DNA of 64,000 nucleotides. It comes from Acanthosepion esculentum. Its lineage: Eukaryota > Mollusca > Cephalopoda > Sepiida > Sepiidae. Below, piece after piece: positions 31,081 to 41,524 of this stretch. Numbering within the stretch: position 1 is the first letter of the stretch; each line of letters begins with the position of its first letter. Both the position numbers and the translations under genes were made by a program. The notes beneath the pieces were generated by a model. It was not told the origin of the DNA. It saw nothing but the letters and a program-made list of their open reading frames with translations, and did not search any database. Location of the stretch: NCBI GenBank assembly GCA_964036315.1, contig OZ038496.1, positions 10,955,535 to 11,019,534 on the forward strand. The letters run 5' to 3'.

Positions 31081-31563
31081 ATATCTTCTATATATGTAGA
31101 GTCAAATTTTTTTTTAAAAACATTTGCAAATTGTTTTGTAGCGGAATTATGTTGCTACATTTTATTTCTTTACAAACTAAATAAACGTTACAAAATCATC
31201 TTAATTTCAAAAGGCACGATGATGTTATCACGTGCATGGCGAAGATCTTTAATCATGTGAAGGCGTGAAAAAGATTTTTATTATACAAGCCAAACGATCG
31301 AAGAATACGTTATAAAATTAAAAATTTAAACAGTTCAAAGGAAATGGTTATGTGGTGTATCTAATTATGAAGAAATATATTATAAACATTGTAGGATGTT
31401 TCCAGAAATATTGTAATCTATGCGATTAATAAGAGGTCTTTTGTTTTTAAAATCTTAGAAGCACTACATATTAAAAGCAAAAGACCTCTTAATTCCTATC
31501 ATATAAGATATGTGTGTGTGTCTATCTACCTCTCTGTCTGTCTCTGTCTGTATGTCTCTCTCA

Positions 31564-31584
<21 letters not shown>
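31081..31584 (+). other. Mostly unrecognised; possible retroelement C-terminal trace
   Basis: 31,435-31,500 translates to FVFKILEALHIKSKRPLNSY, resembling the EAL-IK---P-LN ending of retroelement GIY-YIG domains. AAGAGGTCTTTTG and CAAAAGACCTCTT form an inverted repeat within it. The remainder is unrecognised. Confidence 0.35.
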
Positions 31585-31626
<42 letters not shown>

Positions 31627-31845
31627 GCATATATTTTGGCAGAATGTTTTCATTTAGTCATGTCTCATTGAATAGCACAATTTAATTAACAGGTTGTTGT
31701 TTTTCTAAGACAAAAGTTGTTGCGTTCAGCAGAAAGTTAAACTTTTTAACTGTGACGTGAAAAATAGTACGGTTATGTACTGTACGATTTACGTTTCACG
31801 ATATAAACGTTAGGGGAGGTAACTAAGTTATGAAATGTCTAAATG

Positions 31846-31920
<75 letters not shown>
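31585..31920. repeat. (CT)n and (TA)n microsatellites
   Basis: (CT)n and (TA)n around 31,520-31,625, and (TA)n at 31,846-31,920, separated by AT-rich sequence. Confidence 0.85.
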
Positions 31921-32116
31921 GCATGGACTCTCCCGTCCAAGTATAAGGATCCGACAACTTCATTCAATTTTATGATTTTTCACATCTGACACTTCAGCCT
32001 CGATAGATACCTGATACCACTCTGGCAAAAAATATCTCCAGTTATTTCTATGCAGAGCAACTCGCTCGAACTTAGTATGAGACACATTGACAGCTGAAAG
32101 ATTACTTCATTGTCAA

Positions 32117-32140
32117 TAATAATAATAATAATAATAATAA

Positions 32141-32171
<31 letters not shown>

Positions 32172-32187
32172 AAGAAGAAGAAGAAGA
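32117..32187. repeat. (AAT)n(AAG)n microsatellite
   Basis: An AAT tract switches to AAG/GAA near 32,143. Confidence 0.95.
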
Positions 32188-32419
32188 TATTATAGTAGAA
32201 AACCTGCCACACTTACGATCTGCAAATAATGAACATTACGAGGTTTTTCAAAATTCACATTCTTTGCCATTTTATTGAAACTCCAAGATGCATTATGTTG
32301 CAATTAAAAAATATTCTTTAAGAAACTTCGCAAAGACAAATATTTTAAATAAGAAAAACATAGCAACAATGTTAATGCAAGGAGGGCATACTTAAGAACA
32401 CATCAATGCTAAATCTCTG

Positions 32420-32840
32420 CAATCTGTTCAGAAGCTAGTTTTAGATAAATTTCGGCCATTGGTATATTTACGTGTTTTATTTCTTTTGAAGAAACAGACT
32501 GCCCAGTATCCTGAATAGCATTCCAAAGTTAATCTTCTCTAGTAAATCACTGTCCGCTAATGTAAATATTTCTGTTCAGAATGCTCCAGATGTTTTCAGT
32601 CGGTTTAACTTCGGGCGAATAAGATGGCCACTTGATCAAATAATTCTTTTTGAAAGCAATGTTATTCATTCGTTTACTTAACCGAATGTGGCGGAGCATT
32701 GTTGAGCGGGAAAACCATTTTCCTTCTGAAATTATTTGGATTCTTTTGTAACATGGTTCTACATGTGCATTCACAAAATCAGTAAATGTTAGAACAGTCA
32801 TCTTGACGCTATTTGGAAATAGCGATGGGTTCACCACTTA
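32420..32840 (-). pseudogene. Tc1-like transposase C-terminal relic
   Basis: Minus strand: TVLTFTDFVNAHVE, EGKWFS, then NNIAFKKNYLIKWPSYSPEV and PTENIWSILNRNIY. WPSYSP---P-ENIW is the Tc1 block holding the catalytic Glu, and that Glu (PTEN) is kept. The upstream QDNAP block holding the second Asp has degenerated. After a stop and frame change, LWNAIQDTGQSVSSKEIKHV continues the C terminus (32,505-32,445). It differs in sequence from the Tc1 relics at 0-1 kb and 57 kb, so at least two or three Tc1 families are represented. Confidence 0.75.
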
Positions 32841-33285
32841 ACAGCATTAATTCCTAAAAACAAGGCTTCGCACCTGTTTTTATTGGCATATCAAACTGTG
32901 AATCTCACCTCCATCACGAACCTGGCACTCTCCTCCTTTGTCTGCACCTAGATGTTAGTACAATATTTTCTGGGTAACAGAACAGGTGAATAAATGATGT
33001 CGCTTAGGAGAGGTCAACATATCGCTCAAGAATATACTGCTACCTGCTTTATGACAACAGATCCCCGCCTTTGACTTATACTTAACACAAGCCTAAAATA
33101 ATCGGCAATGTTTAACAAAAGTACCCATAAAAATGTTGTGTGAAAGGGTGGTTTTTCTCTTGACACAGTTTTTACTCTATATTCCTTTTGTTGTAGCATA
33201 CCGGCGATAATGGTTATATCTCCATTCAAATAAATACAGTAGTAGATACTGTATGTTGGTATGCAGTTGGAGATTCGTCTCCAGC
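32841..33285. other. No recognised feature
   Basis: No repeat match or coding signal recognised. Confidence 0.45.
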
Positions 33286-33289
33286 TGTG

Positions 33290-33480
33290 CTAGTCAAACT
33301 CTCTGGTTCCGGGCATAGTGGATCCCCAGACGAGGTTATGTCGAAAGGCAGAGCTACCCGACCCCGTTTTATACAGAGTCTACGTGGAATTCTTGGCTGA
33401 GCCTAGGGATTCGGACCCCACATTAAATTCGGCCTTGTGCCACGTCTGACCTCGTGGGGTGGTTGGTAAAATATCCTGCA
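33290..33480 (-). repeat. GC-richer dispersed repeat
   Basis: Shares TTCGGCCTTGTGCCACGTC, CCCCACATTAAATTCGG and GGATCCCCAGACGAGG (reversed) with 53.15-53.48 and 54.29-54.62 kb. Confidence 0.65.
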
Positions 33481-33484
33481 GTTG

Positions 33485-33885
33485 TAGATTCATTGTGGAA
33501 TGCGCTTGATTCACTTCTAGCAGTTGACTACTACTTCTACGCACCGCTGGCGAATCTTATACGTGTTGTTCTTGTCCTAAGTATTATCGTTCATTACCAA
33601 CCTTCATGTGATTATTCTAGTCAGTAACCTCGATAATGTTTATTGCTGTAAACAACAAGAATTTTAATAAATCCGAAATATTAAAAAAATGGATTTATAA
33701 ATGTTTCCTTTTTTTATTAATGAGTAACAATAAAAATGTCAAACAGTATTTAATTACTTTATGCTTGCAAGAATAAGTTATAGTTACGAGATTATAAAAA
33801 TATGGCAAAGATATGTAATAACATCAATCCTAACGTGGCACCTCGGCTTCAGTCACTTTCTCACCGAAACCGACGTGGCTTTCGA
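33485..33885. other. No recognised feature
   Basis: AT-rich sequence without matches. Confidence 0.45.
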
Positions 33886-33889
33886 CTAC

Positions 33890-34140
33890 AAATACTGCTC
33901 AGACGATCTACTCTCCTTGTTGCCCTGACTACATCAATTTAAGCGTGTTACTAGAGTGGCATCTAGATTCCGCCGTTTCGCTGTTGAAATAATTAAATGC
34001 AACCATCACTTCTTTTTCAACAGTTACTTTCCTCAGACTTCCTACATATGGATCTCCCTTCCGATTTCTTGCTTCCCTGATAACTACAATCTTCAAAAAA
34101 TGTAAATGCAACGTCTTTTTGAACCCTGTTCATTGTTGCT
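33890..34140 (+). pseudogene. Jockey/CR1-like LINE C-terminal fragment
   Basis: SDDLLSLLP, FKRVTRVASRFRRFAVEI and SYFPQTSYIWISLPISCFPD match the C-terminal end of Jockey/CR1-type ORF2 (consensus FPRTS-LWNSLP--CFPD). Two stops interrupt the frame. The 3' trailer CAATCCTCCCTATTCTAAG follows before the PLE relic. Confidence 0.7.
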
Positions 34141-34244
34141 CTTTCTTCAATCCTCCCTATTCTAAGTCTTATCATTTTCTTTTACTTCCCCCCCCCCTGT
34201 AACCACCTGCGTCCAACATTCAGTCCTTCATGATTACATGACTA

Positions 34245-34520
34245 AATACTGTGTGTACGCCATCCCGTGCAGCTGCGGAAAGAAATCTAAAGGGGAGACA
34301 GGAACACCAAAACAGCTGTAACACGAGGGGAAGTGGAAAAATCAGGCGTGGCTGACCACATATGGAGAGATAAGGGAGATCGCCGCCCCCTGTGGGATTA
34401 GAAAGAGATCATAGACAAGGAACACCATTGGAAAATTCGTAAACTTAGGGAATCAGCACAAATGCTAGGCCACAAAAATCTCCTGAGCCGACCAAGCATA
34501 GAAATGAATACAATATGGTA
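34245..34520 (+). pseudogene. PLE GIY-YIG endonuclease relic
   Basis: YCVYAIPCSCGKKSKGETG is the N-terminal part of a GIY-YIG endonuclease (family form: YIPCSCGK-Y-GETGRPL). In Penelope-like retroelements this domain follows the reverse transcriptase and cuts target DNA. A deletion just after GETG removes the RP-NVRLQEH segment retained at 46.7 kb. Frameshifts follow, with recognisable pieces of ADHIWR-KG, LWD--EIIDK-HHWKIRKL and LLSRPSIEMNTIW to about 34,517. Non-functional. Confidence 0.75.
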
Positions 34521-34883
34521 AAAAGTAATAAGGAGTGCCAGAGAAAAGCGATAATAACAACAAAAGTTGCAATATGAGCTCTGGTAAAAACATGATTTGA
34601 TAACAGCAAAAATTGCAATATGTGCACTGGTTAAAAATGGTTGCTGAAGACATTAGGTTTATAATACCAAGAAATTCATACACAGATGTCCTCAAGGACA
34701 CATCGCACAGGTTAAACCAAGGCGGTGGTAAGATCAAGTGACATGACCCATAGAATGTGGGTTCAATACCCGGTTCAGGCAGTATGAAAGTTGGAGAAGG
34801 GAATTAAAAGGAGATAACTGATAACTGACATCCATTAAATGTAGCACGTGGAAATAAAGGGTTCAGTTCTACATTCCAATCAT

Positions 34884-34915
34884 CTGAAGAAGGCCGGAGC
34901 GTACAACGGCCGAAA
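34884..34915 (+). ncRNA. Hammerhead-like core (PLE tail), best-preserved PLE copy
   Basis: CTGAAGA, an extra A, GGCCG/CGGCC stem II with a 10-nt loop, then GAAAC. The following GTTGTA allows a 2-bp stem III (AC with GT) and a GTA cleavage triplet. Stem I pairing is weak. The extra base between the core and stem II departs from the canonical fold, so activity is doubtful. Confidence 0.45.
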
Positions 34916-34989
34916 CGTTGTAATAAATATGGCGACAAAGATGAGGACAATAGTCCGAATAATGTAAAAAATCCACATAATGCCTCATC

Positions 34990-35265
34990 TCAGAAATACA
35001 GAGAGAGTCTCTCCTTCTTTACGGCAGCGAATGTTGGACAATTTCCTCAAAGATGAAGAGGAGAGTCGAGGTGACGGAGATGTGGTTTTACAGAAGGATG
35101 CTAACGATATCATGAGCCGCGTGTGGGATGCAAGGGGGTGCAAACAGACGAGGCTTATACTTAACATCAGGAATAACAGGATCAGGATTACAGGCTAAGT
35201 TGGCAAAGGGAAGGAACTTGGTGGAGAGCCATGATCGCCTACGTCCTGAAAGCATACTGCACATA
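34990..35265 (+). pseudogene. LINE ORF2 C-terminal relic
   Basis: Directly after the PLE tail, LYGSECWTISSKMKRRVEVT and EMWFYRRMLTIS (35,010-35,118) match the post-RT block of non-LTR elements. An internal deletion follows, then a frame reading QREGTWWRAMIAYVLKAYCT, the usual C-terminal end, finishing near 35,262. The related C-terminal block is at 44.06-44.12 kb and, on the minus strand, 45.07-45.41 kb. Confidence 0.75.
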
Positions 35266-36240
35266 GAAACAAAGAACCCCCTGCGTTATAATCGCATTGC
35301 GGTCATGTTTGCAGTGAAATGATTAAAATAATAACAATGAAATATTTATTGATATAGTGAACTAATTATAAAACGTATTATTCATAAATTTATAAAGATG
35401 TAAGTTAACTATATAAAAAGAAAAAGACAAATATTTGTAATTATACCTTTTCGAAAATGCGTTTTCCGGACATTATTCACTTCTCATATTATTTTATATC
35501 ATGGATTAATTATTTTAATTAATTTATTTTTTATCTAGATATTATAATAGGATCATCGTAAAATGAGTAATAATTGTTCTATCGCTGATTGTTATTCCCT
35601 GGTATTTCTTTATATCAATAAATGCGGTATTGTAATAGTCACCTTAAAATCACTATAGACGATTTGTCAATGAGGTGCCGTATGGATCCTGTTGGAATGG
35701 GTAGACGGTCCCAGGATGAGGCGCGACTGGAGAGTCCCTGAGAACGATATAACTTGTCAGTAAAATTAGATAGACGAAAATATTTGGAATCGTCAATGGT
35801 TGTACTAGAACGAGGTTCTGAGTTCTTGAGCGGACCAGCATTTTCAAACTACTGATTACTCCAGATTGTGCGTCCTCAGCCAGAATAAAATATAAGTCTG
35901 CTCAGCATATTTTTAGTATAAACTACAAGCTGGACTAGTGAGTTCTAAAAAAAAGAAAAAAAGGGGATTATCTAAGAAAACTGGTAGACGTTATAGACTA
36001 TCGTGACTGACAAATCCCCCGAGAGGATCGAGATATACACAGTCAGGTGTATAGGGATCACTAACGATCAAAGTTCAGTCGTAAATGTGATTGTCGTGAG
36101 CAAGATACGTGACATTTGCCGAAAACGCCCACGCATTACATGCGTATGGTGTCGCAGAGCAGTTGCAGGAAGAGAGAATTCGGGGATTGCGCCTACGCAT
36201 ATGTAAATCTCTCCCACTCAACCAAATCGGCTGCTTCGTC
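35266..36240. other. No gene recognised; CpG-richer from 36.0 kb
   Basis: 35,266-35,640 is AT-rich. 35,650-36,240 has higher GC. 36,060-36,240 is notably rich in CG dinucleotides (GCCGAAAACGCCCACGCAT and onward) and leads into the TATA box at 36,247. It could be the upstream part of a promoter or LTR. Confidence 0.4.
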
Positions 36241-36246
36241 ATGGTC

Positions 36247-36285
36247 TATAAAATGAGTGTGTCTGAATCCTTTGGCAGTCGGTAC
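36247..36285 (+). promoter_or_regulatory. Candidate TATA-box core promoter
   Basis: TATAAAA at 36,247-36,253 sits at the boundary between a CpG-rich upstream segment and the minisatellite. About 30 bp downstream CAGTCGGTACAGAGTG could include an initiator. The layout resembles the U3/R border of an LTR or a lone gene promoter. The assignment is from motif and context only. Confidence 0.35.
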
Positions 36286-36299
36286 AGAGTGAGCAGACG

Positions 36300-36750
36300 A
36301 TGACGACGAGCGACGAGCGACGAGGGACGACTGCCCTGTACGAGCGACAACTGCTCTGTACGAGTGACGACTGCCCTGTACGAGCGACGATTGCCCTGTA
36401 CGAGTGGCGCCTGCCCTGTACGAGCGACAACTGCCATGTACGATTGGCGACTGCCCTGTACGAGCGACGACTGCCATGTACGAGCGTCGACTGCTCCGTA
36501 CCAGCGACGAAAGCTCTGTACGAACGACGACTGCGCTATACGAGCGACGACTGCTCTGTACGAGCGACGACTGCTCTGTACGAGTGGCGACTGCCCTGTA
36601 CGAGCGACGACTGCCCTGTACGAGTGGCGACTACCATGTACGAGCGACGACTGCCCTGTACGATTGGCGACTGCCATGTACGAGCGACGACTGCTCTGTA
36701 CCAGCGACGACTGCCCTGTACGAGCGACGACTGCCCTGTTCCAGTGGGTC
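36300..36750. repeat. 20-bp CpG-rich minisatellite, ~20.5 units, no indels
   Basis: The unit CTGCCCTGTACGAGCGACGA repeats in exact 20-bp register from 36,331 to 36,740; units differ only by substitutions. A shorter CGACGAGCGACGAG run precedes it at 36,300-36,330. Because 20 is not a multiple of three, all forward frames encode the same cyclic 20-residue peptide, LPCTSDDCPVRATTALYERR, in different phase. All three forward frames are open from about 36,368 to 36,763, and minus-strand frames are also largely open. Whether any frame is translated is unknown. Confidence 0.85.
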
Positions 36751-36852
36751 CTTTTTGGCGTGACGGCTACAGTAGAGATGTAAGACGACTGAGATAAACA
36801 ATGACATTGCCTAACTTAATCTGTTACCTAAATTTGTCATAAATCTTACACT

Positions 36853-36995
36853 TTGTACTCACGGCTATGTCACGTCTAAACACCGGTACGTATACGATCA
36901 CCGAAGTTAAGCAATGTAAATCCTCGTCAATATCTAGATGGTTTAGCGCTTGGAAATACTCGGTGTTGTGAGGTGGTTTAATGTTTAATGGCTAG
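36853..36995 (+). mobile_element. 5S rRNA-derived SINE head, nearly full length
   Basis: CGGCTATGTCACGTCTAAAC, ACACCGGTACGTATACGATC, CACCGAAGTTAAGCAATGTA, CTAGATGGTTTAGCGCTTGG and ATACTCGGTGTTGTGAGG follow the length of a 5S rRNA gene. The tRNA-like part starts GGTGGTTTAATGTTTAATGG and is interrupted near 36,995 by the PLE tail; it resumes at 37,445. Confidence 0.75.
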
Positions 36996-37442
36996 AATTA
37001 CTTGCATTATTTACATTATTCTAACTGTTATCCTCATCTTCATTGTCACGGTCCGGCCTTTTTCAGGTGATTGGAAATTCCACATATTTTGTCCACCGGG
37101 GCAGATTGTTCTATTTCTACGTGCCATGGCTCTTCTGGATGTCTCAGTTATTTCATTTTAACACAACTCTCCAAGTTTTTGGTGCACCACTGCTGTGGCC
37201 TGGTATTGAATTCCCAACCTTTTGGGTCTAGTCACTTGATCTTACAAACATCTTTATCCACTGTCCTCAACGACATCTGTGTATGAATTTTGGGGACTTA
37301 TACTCCTAATGTCTCTCTACGGATTTTTAACAGTGCTCATATTGCAATTTTTTCTGGTATTACTATTGCATTTTTTTTTTTTACCAGAGCTTATATCGCA
37401 ATTTTTGTTGTTATACATTGCTTTTCTCCAGTAATCATAATA
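36996..37442 (-). mobile_element. PLE 3' tail inserted in a 5S-headed SINE
   Basis: Minus strand: units AAAATTGCAATATGAGC-type near 37,430-37,330, the tail start AGTGGATAAAGATG (about 37,260), ATTCAATACCAGGCC, GCACGTAGAAATAGAACA, CACCTGAAAAAGGCCGG and the terminal AATAATGTAAATAATGC. The loop and GAAA part of the hammerhead-like core are deleted, as in the 1.1-kb copy but at a different point. Confidence 0.7.
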
Positions 37443-37855
37443 ATTCCTCTCAGAGATATAGACTGATATTGCCTCGGAATTAAGTTAATCGGAGACCCGA
37501 TTTCCAATTTCGGTTGGGTTCTAGATAGTCACTTATGCACATAAATCCTGGGGAAAGGACTGATTCAAATAATTCTCCTCTTTGCTACAGGTTAAATAGT
37601 AAGACTTATCAGAAAATCATTATTATATCCAAAACATTGTTAATAAAAATATATAAATGCGAGAAGAAAAGAAGTATTTTTACAATCTAAAAATATATTT
37701 CGGCTCTAAATAACTTTGGGAAAGATATGAATCTACGTCCAATGAAGCCAGCTATCGGTTAATTAGTAAAACTTGTATCAATAAATTATTATTATGGTCT
37801 TACAAGCTAGATATATTTTTGTACTTTAAATAACAAAAATGAGTTAATACGCCGT
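37443..37855 (+). mobile_element. SINE body and tail, two copies
   Basis: 37,465-37,680: GGAGACCCGATTTCCAATTT, AGTCACTTATGCACATAAAT and the diverged CTACAGGTTAAATAGTAAGA tail; this completes the SINE begun at 36,853. 37,690-37,850: a second tail, CCAGCTATCGGTTAATTAGT, reaching TTTAAATAACAAAAATG. Confidence 0.65.
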
Positions 37856-38741
37856 TTAACCCTTTGACCCCTGCGGTCCTGAATAATTTTAACCCTTCTG
37901 CCTGAGCTCCTGGGGCAACATTAGCAAATAATTGGTATGTAATATTTCACGGTAGATATAAAAATACATACAAGTGTTTACCCAGCGTTCGATCTGTGGC
38001 TGGGCATTAAGTCATTTCCATGGACACTCCTTTTAATGATTAACCATTTGAGCCCTGTGTTCCTGGATATTTTTATCCCTTCTGCCTAAGCTCCTGAGTC
38101 AAATTGGTAAGAAATGTTTTACGTTAGATATAAAAATAGTTACAAGTGTTTACCCCCGTTCAACCGACTGACATTTTTTCTACCACTGTTAAAACGGTGG
38201 CTGGCGATTAAATCATTTTTCTCTTCCACTGTTCAACCGGTGGCTGGCGATTAAGTCATTTTTCTCTTCCACTGTTCAACCGGTGCCTGGGTATTATGTC
38301 ATTTCCATGGACACCACGCCAATTTTAATCCTTCTGCCTGAGCTCCTAAAACAAAAGTCGCAAATAATTGGTACGTAATGATTCAAGTTTGATATAAAAA
38401 TAGTTACAAGTGTTTACCCACCTTTCAACCTGTAGCTGGACATTAAGTAATTTTTCTCTACCCCCGTTCAACCAGTGGCTGGGCATTACGTCATTTCCAT
38501 GGACACCACTATAAAATTTTTTAACCCTTTGAGACCTGCGTTTCTGAACAATTAGAATCTTTCTGCCTGGGTCAAATTTTGCAAAGAACAGGTATGCAAT
38601 GTTTTACGGTAGGTATAAAATACTTACAAGTATTTAACCTCCGTTCAAACGGTAGCTGGACATTAAGTCATTTTTCTCTACCATTTTTCAACCTGTGGAT
38701 GAGGATTACGTTAAAGCGTTGGTCAGGGGTCAAACGGTTAA
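37856..38741. mobile_element. piggyBac-like non-autonomous element with internal tandem repeats
   Basis: Left end TTAACCCTTTGACCCCTGCG. The right end, read inversely, is TTAACCGTTTGACCCCTGAC. These are matching terminal inverted repeats bounded by TTAA, the piggyBac target. The interior is several partial units, each with TTCTGCCTGAGCTCCTG, ATATAAAAATAGTTACAAGT, GTTCAACCGGTGGCTGG and CATTTCCATGGACACCAC. A ~50-bp sub-repeat with GGCTGGCGATTAAGTCATTT is amplified at 38,180-38,310. No ORF. Confidence 0.65.
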
Positions 38742-38930
38742 AATTAGTTTGTTTTTAGTATTTTAGTATTCAAGTATTTCATATTAATTTTGTGATTTTT
38801 TTTACTTCTCTCTCTGTGTTTTTCCTTTTCTCTTATTCCTATTTCCGACGGGGGCAGATGCTGCGGTCACTTCTCCAGGCCAATAACTTCAAGAAGTGAC
38901 AAACCTGTTATGTGATTCGACTCCCGAGTG
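38742..38930. other. No recognised feature
   Basis: Short spacer between the two tandem-repeat elements. Confidence 0.5.
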
Positions 38931-38934
38931 TCAT

Positions 38935-39345
38935 GGTTGGAAAGCGAACGTAAACTACATAATGTTTCACGATAGATATAAAAATAGTTACAAGTGTTTA
39001 CGCAACGTTGGTGGCTGGACATTAAGTCATTTTTCTCTACCACTGTTCAAACGGTGGCTGGACATTAAGTCATTTTTCTCTTCCACTGTTCAACCGGTGG
39101 CTAAGCATTACGTCATTTCCATGGACACCACTCTAAGTGATTAACCCTTTGAGCTCTGCATTCCTGAACAATTTTAAATCCTTCTGCCTGAGCTCCTGAG
39201 TCAAAAGTCGCAAACAATTGGTAAGAAATGTTTCACGTTAGATATAAAAATAATTACAAGTGTTTACCCACGGTTGAACTGGTGGCTGGGTATTAGGTCA
39301 TTTTTCTCTACCAGCGGTCAATAGGCGGCCAGGTCTCAGACGGAT
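38935..39345. repeat. Second, shorter piggyBac-like repeat element
   Basis: Same units as 37,856-38,741. An internal TTAACCCTTTGAGCTCTGCA lies at 39,141, and the degenerate right end CTCAGACGGATAAAT near 39,345. The left end is truncated. Confidence 0.65.
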
Positions 39346-39985
39346 AAATGGAATCAATCAACCATAAAAAATATTGTGTGATCTAGAATGGATCGAACCT
39401 ACTCCCAATGCGTCTGCGTGTCGAGCTTCTTAATTTTCGTGGTATTTTAAAACACCTTTTTTCTGTAGGAAGTGCTAATTTGGATTTTCTACGTCTTCAT
39501 TCATGAATATTAAACGACATCTTTATTTGTAATTGTCTGCTATGTCACCGTCTCTTTCTCGTGTTCTGTTGAATAGCTGCAGATAATTATTCGGAACAAT
39601 TTCTCGGGAAGCCATTACATTTCCCTGGAAACAATCTATGCTACAATACAAAATGTGTTATTGATACATTTATTAAGTAATAGATTGCATTCTTTTCTCC
39701 GGCGTGAAACTCGGTTGTCAAAGAACGAGCTAATCGGGTGTCGGTAGTTTTCATTCTCTTGTTTTCAAAAACAATGAACTTTAAGCGAACTGAATTAACG
39801 TCGACGAAAATGAATTAATTGCCGATTACGCCTGACATTGGAATTTTTAAATGAGAGAATGCGGTCATTTAGCTGCTCGTAAACCCGATCGAAATAAAGT
39901 CATTGCCATTTCAGCCCGATCACGTAATTGACAGTGTTGAGCAAATTATTTGGTGGATGTGAACTTTAAATGGCAAACAAGTAAA
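39346..39985. other. No recognised gene
   Basis: AT-rich. A minus-strand GGTTCGATCCATTC (B-box-like) near 39,385-39,400 stands alone without an A box I would accept. Confidence 0.4.
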
Positions 39986-39989
39986 AAAG

Positions 39990-40230
39990 AATTCCTAAAG
40001 TTGGAAATATTTATTTTGGAATTATTGATTGAATTTTTTTTTAATGTTTATAAAGACTTTTCATGTTATTTAAAGCCAGAAAGTAAATTTTAAGAATTTT
40101 TTTTAGATAATAATTACTGATACAATTACTACTAATTAACCCATAGCTGGGGGGCAAAGATGTTTATTCATACTTTACCAAGAGTATTTACGCGTAAGTG
40201 AATATAACGAACACAACTTCAAATTCTGAG
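39990..40230 (-). mobile_element. SINE tail and body
   Basis: Minus strand: TTCGTTATATTCACTTACGC, GCCCCCCAGCTATGGGTTAA and CTTTAAATAACATGAAAAGT. Confidence 0.7.
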
Positions 40231-41145
40231 TCGTTATTTATTGACGGATTGATTTGTCTGTTTAACGGCATATCGACACCTTTATTGGTCACGTTATACC
40301 GAAATGTAATATTCTTAACAGCTTCGAAATGATAAAAATACGATATATTATTCTGCTTTCTCAGTTGAATACATGGTAAATAATATTCAGCTTTTGTGCA
40401 TATACATGTTTGTGTCGACACAATTATTAGAGGCGGTGATTTGTGTTTTATGTTGTAGTTTTCTTGAAATAGTAATATATTTTGTGGCTTAACGTTATGA
40501 AAGTTATGTATTTTTGTAGTGCTTTGTTTTCATTTGGGAGTTTACCATTTTCTATAGCTGGGGTACCTTAGACACGGGGACAGTTTGCACCTGGGGGCAA
40601 CAGCAGTCACTGCATCGTTTCTTTCTAGTTAAAGAGACATCTGCCTTTGCAAAGAAGTCTTCAACGTACGAGAATGGGCTGAAAAGTTCATAATCTGACT
40701 ATGAAGGAGTGATGCATCTGGCTGCTCAAAGAGGTACGTTGATCCTCGGGAGCAGAACGAGGATCAACAGCAGATATGATGTTAACATTCCTCCGAGGAT
40801 AGGAGATGTGATGATAGGAGAAAAGGAAAATAGGACGATGAACAAACAGTTCTAAGACGTTTAAGGAAGAATCCCTTTATGAATAACAACTAAGAAAACT
40901 TTTAATACCACAATACAAAGTACACCTTTTTCTTCCGAAGATAGTCAAATGGACATAGCGAGTATTATAATTTAACCGTTAGTATTATTTGTACTTAAAT
41001 GAAAGCAACAAAGAACAAAGGTGCGGCGATGAGAAATGGTAAATAAAACATGAGATTTCTTAAAAAATGTCTTTAATTCCGTTATTGATATGACATTTCC
41101 TGGGACATATCAAATCTCATTTAAACAATTTACGTTTGTCAGTTC
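40231..41145. other. Mostly unrecognised; one short dispersed repeat
   Basis: 40,550-40,640 (TATAGCTGGGGTACCTTAGA onward) resembles 45,778-45,860 (CATAGCTGGGACCCTAAAAG), a separate repeat. The rest has no recognised feature. Confidence 0.4.
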
Positions 41146-41149
41146 GATG

Positions 41150-41340
41150 TAAATTAATTATTTTACATTTATTTTGTTTGATTGCTTCGCTTTCTACGGC
41201 TTATCAACCCTTTGCAGGTTATTTAAAGGCAGACAATATTTTTAAATTGTAAGAAATTTTTTGGGATATAATAATGGTATAGTGATACAATTCTTAATAA
41301 TTAACCCATAGCTGGGGAGGAGAGGAGGATCCATACCTAA
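41150..41340 (-). mobile_element. SINE tail
   Basis: Minus strand: CCCCAGCTATGGGTTAATTA followed by AAATAACCTGCAAAGGGTTG and the GTAGAAAGCGAAGCAATC end. Confidence 0.75.
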
Positions 41341-41524
41341 TCAGAATTTGATAATAAAAAAAAGAAATAATGTGGACATAAAGTAGGGGATAAATTCTCT
41401 ATTACAGTCTATATATAAACTGATCACTCACTTTGTGACCACGGTAGTTTCTATACATTTATATTCCAGAGAATATAAATAAATTTAAAAAGTCACGACT
41501 GGGTAGATAATCATCCATTTTATC

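Larger units (their letters stand above)
34215..34985 (+). mobile_element. Penelope-like element, 5'-truncated, with GIY-YIG relic and 3' tail
   Basis: Order: GIY-YIG endonuclease coding relic (34,245-34,520); two partly diverged copies of a TTGCAATATGAGCTCTGG-type unit (34,571 and 34,615); the GTGGTAAGATCAAGTGACAT tRNA-like start of the tail (about 34,725); then the hammerhead-like core (34,884-34,915) and AATAGTCCGAATAATGTAAA. The same order occurs at 46.68-47.43 kb, which shows that the tails at 1.1, 29.7 and 37.0 kb belong to this element. Confidence 0.8.

Noticed and set aside
39385..39405. tRNA gene on the minus strand
   Set aside because: Only a B-box-like GGTTCGATCC; no cloverleaf could be drawn.
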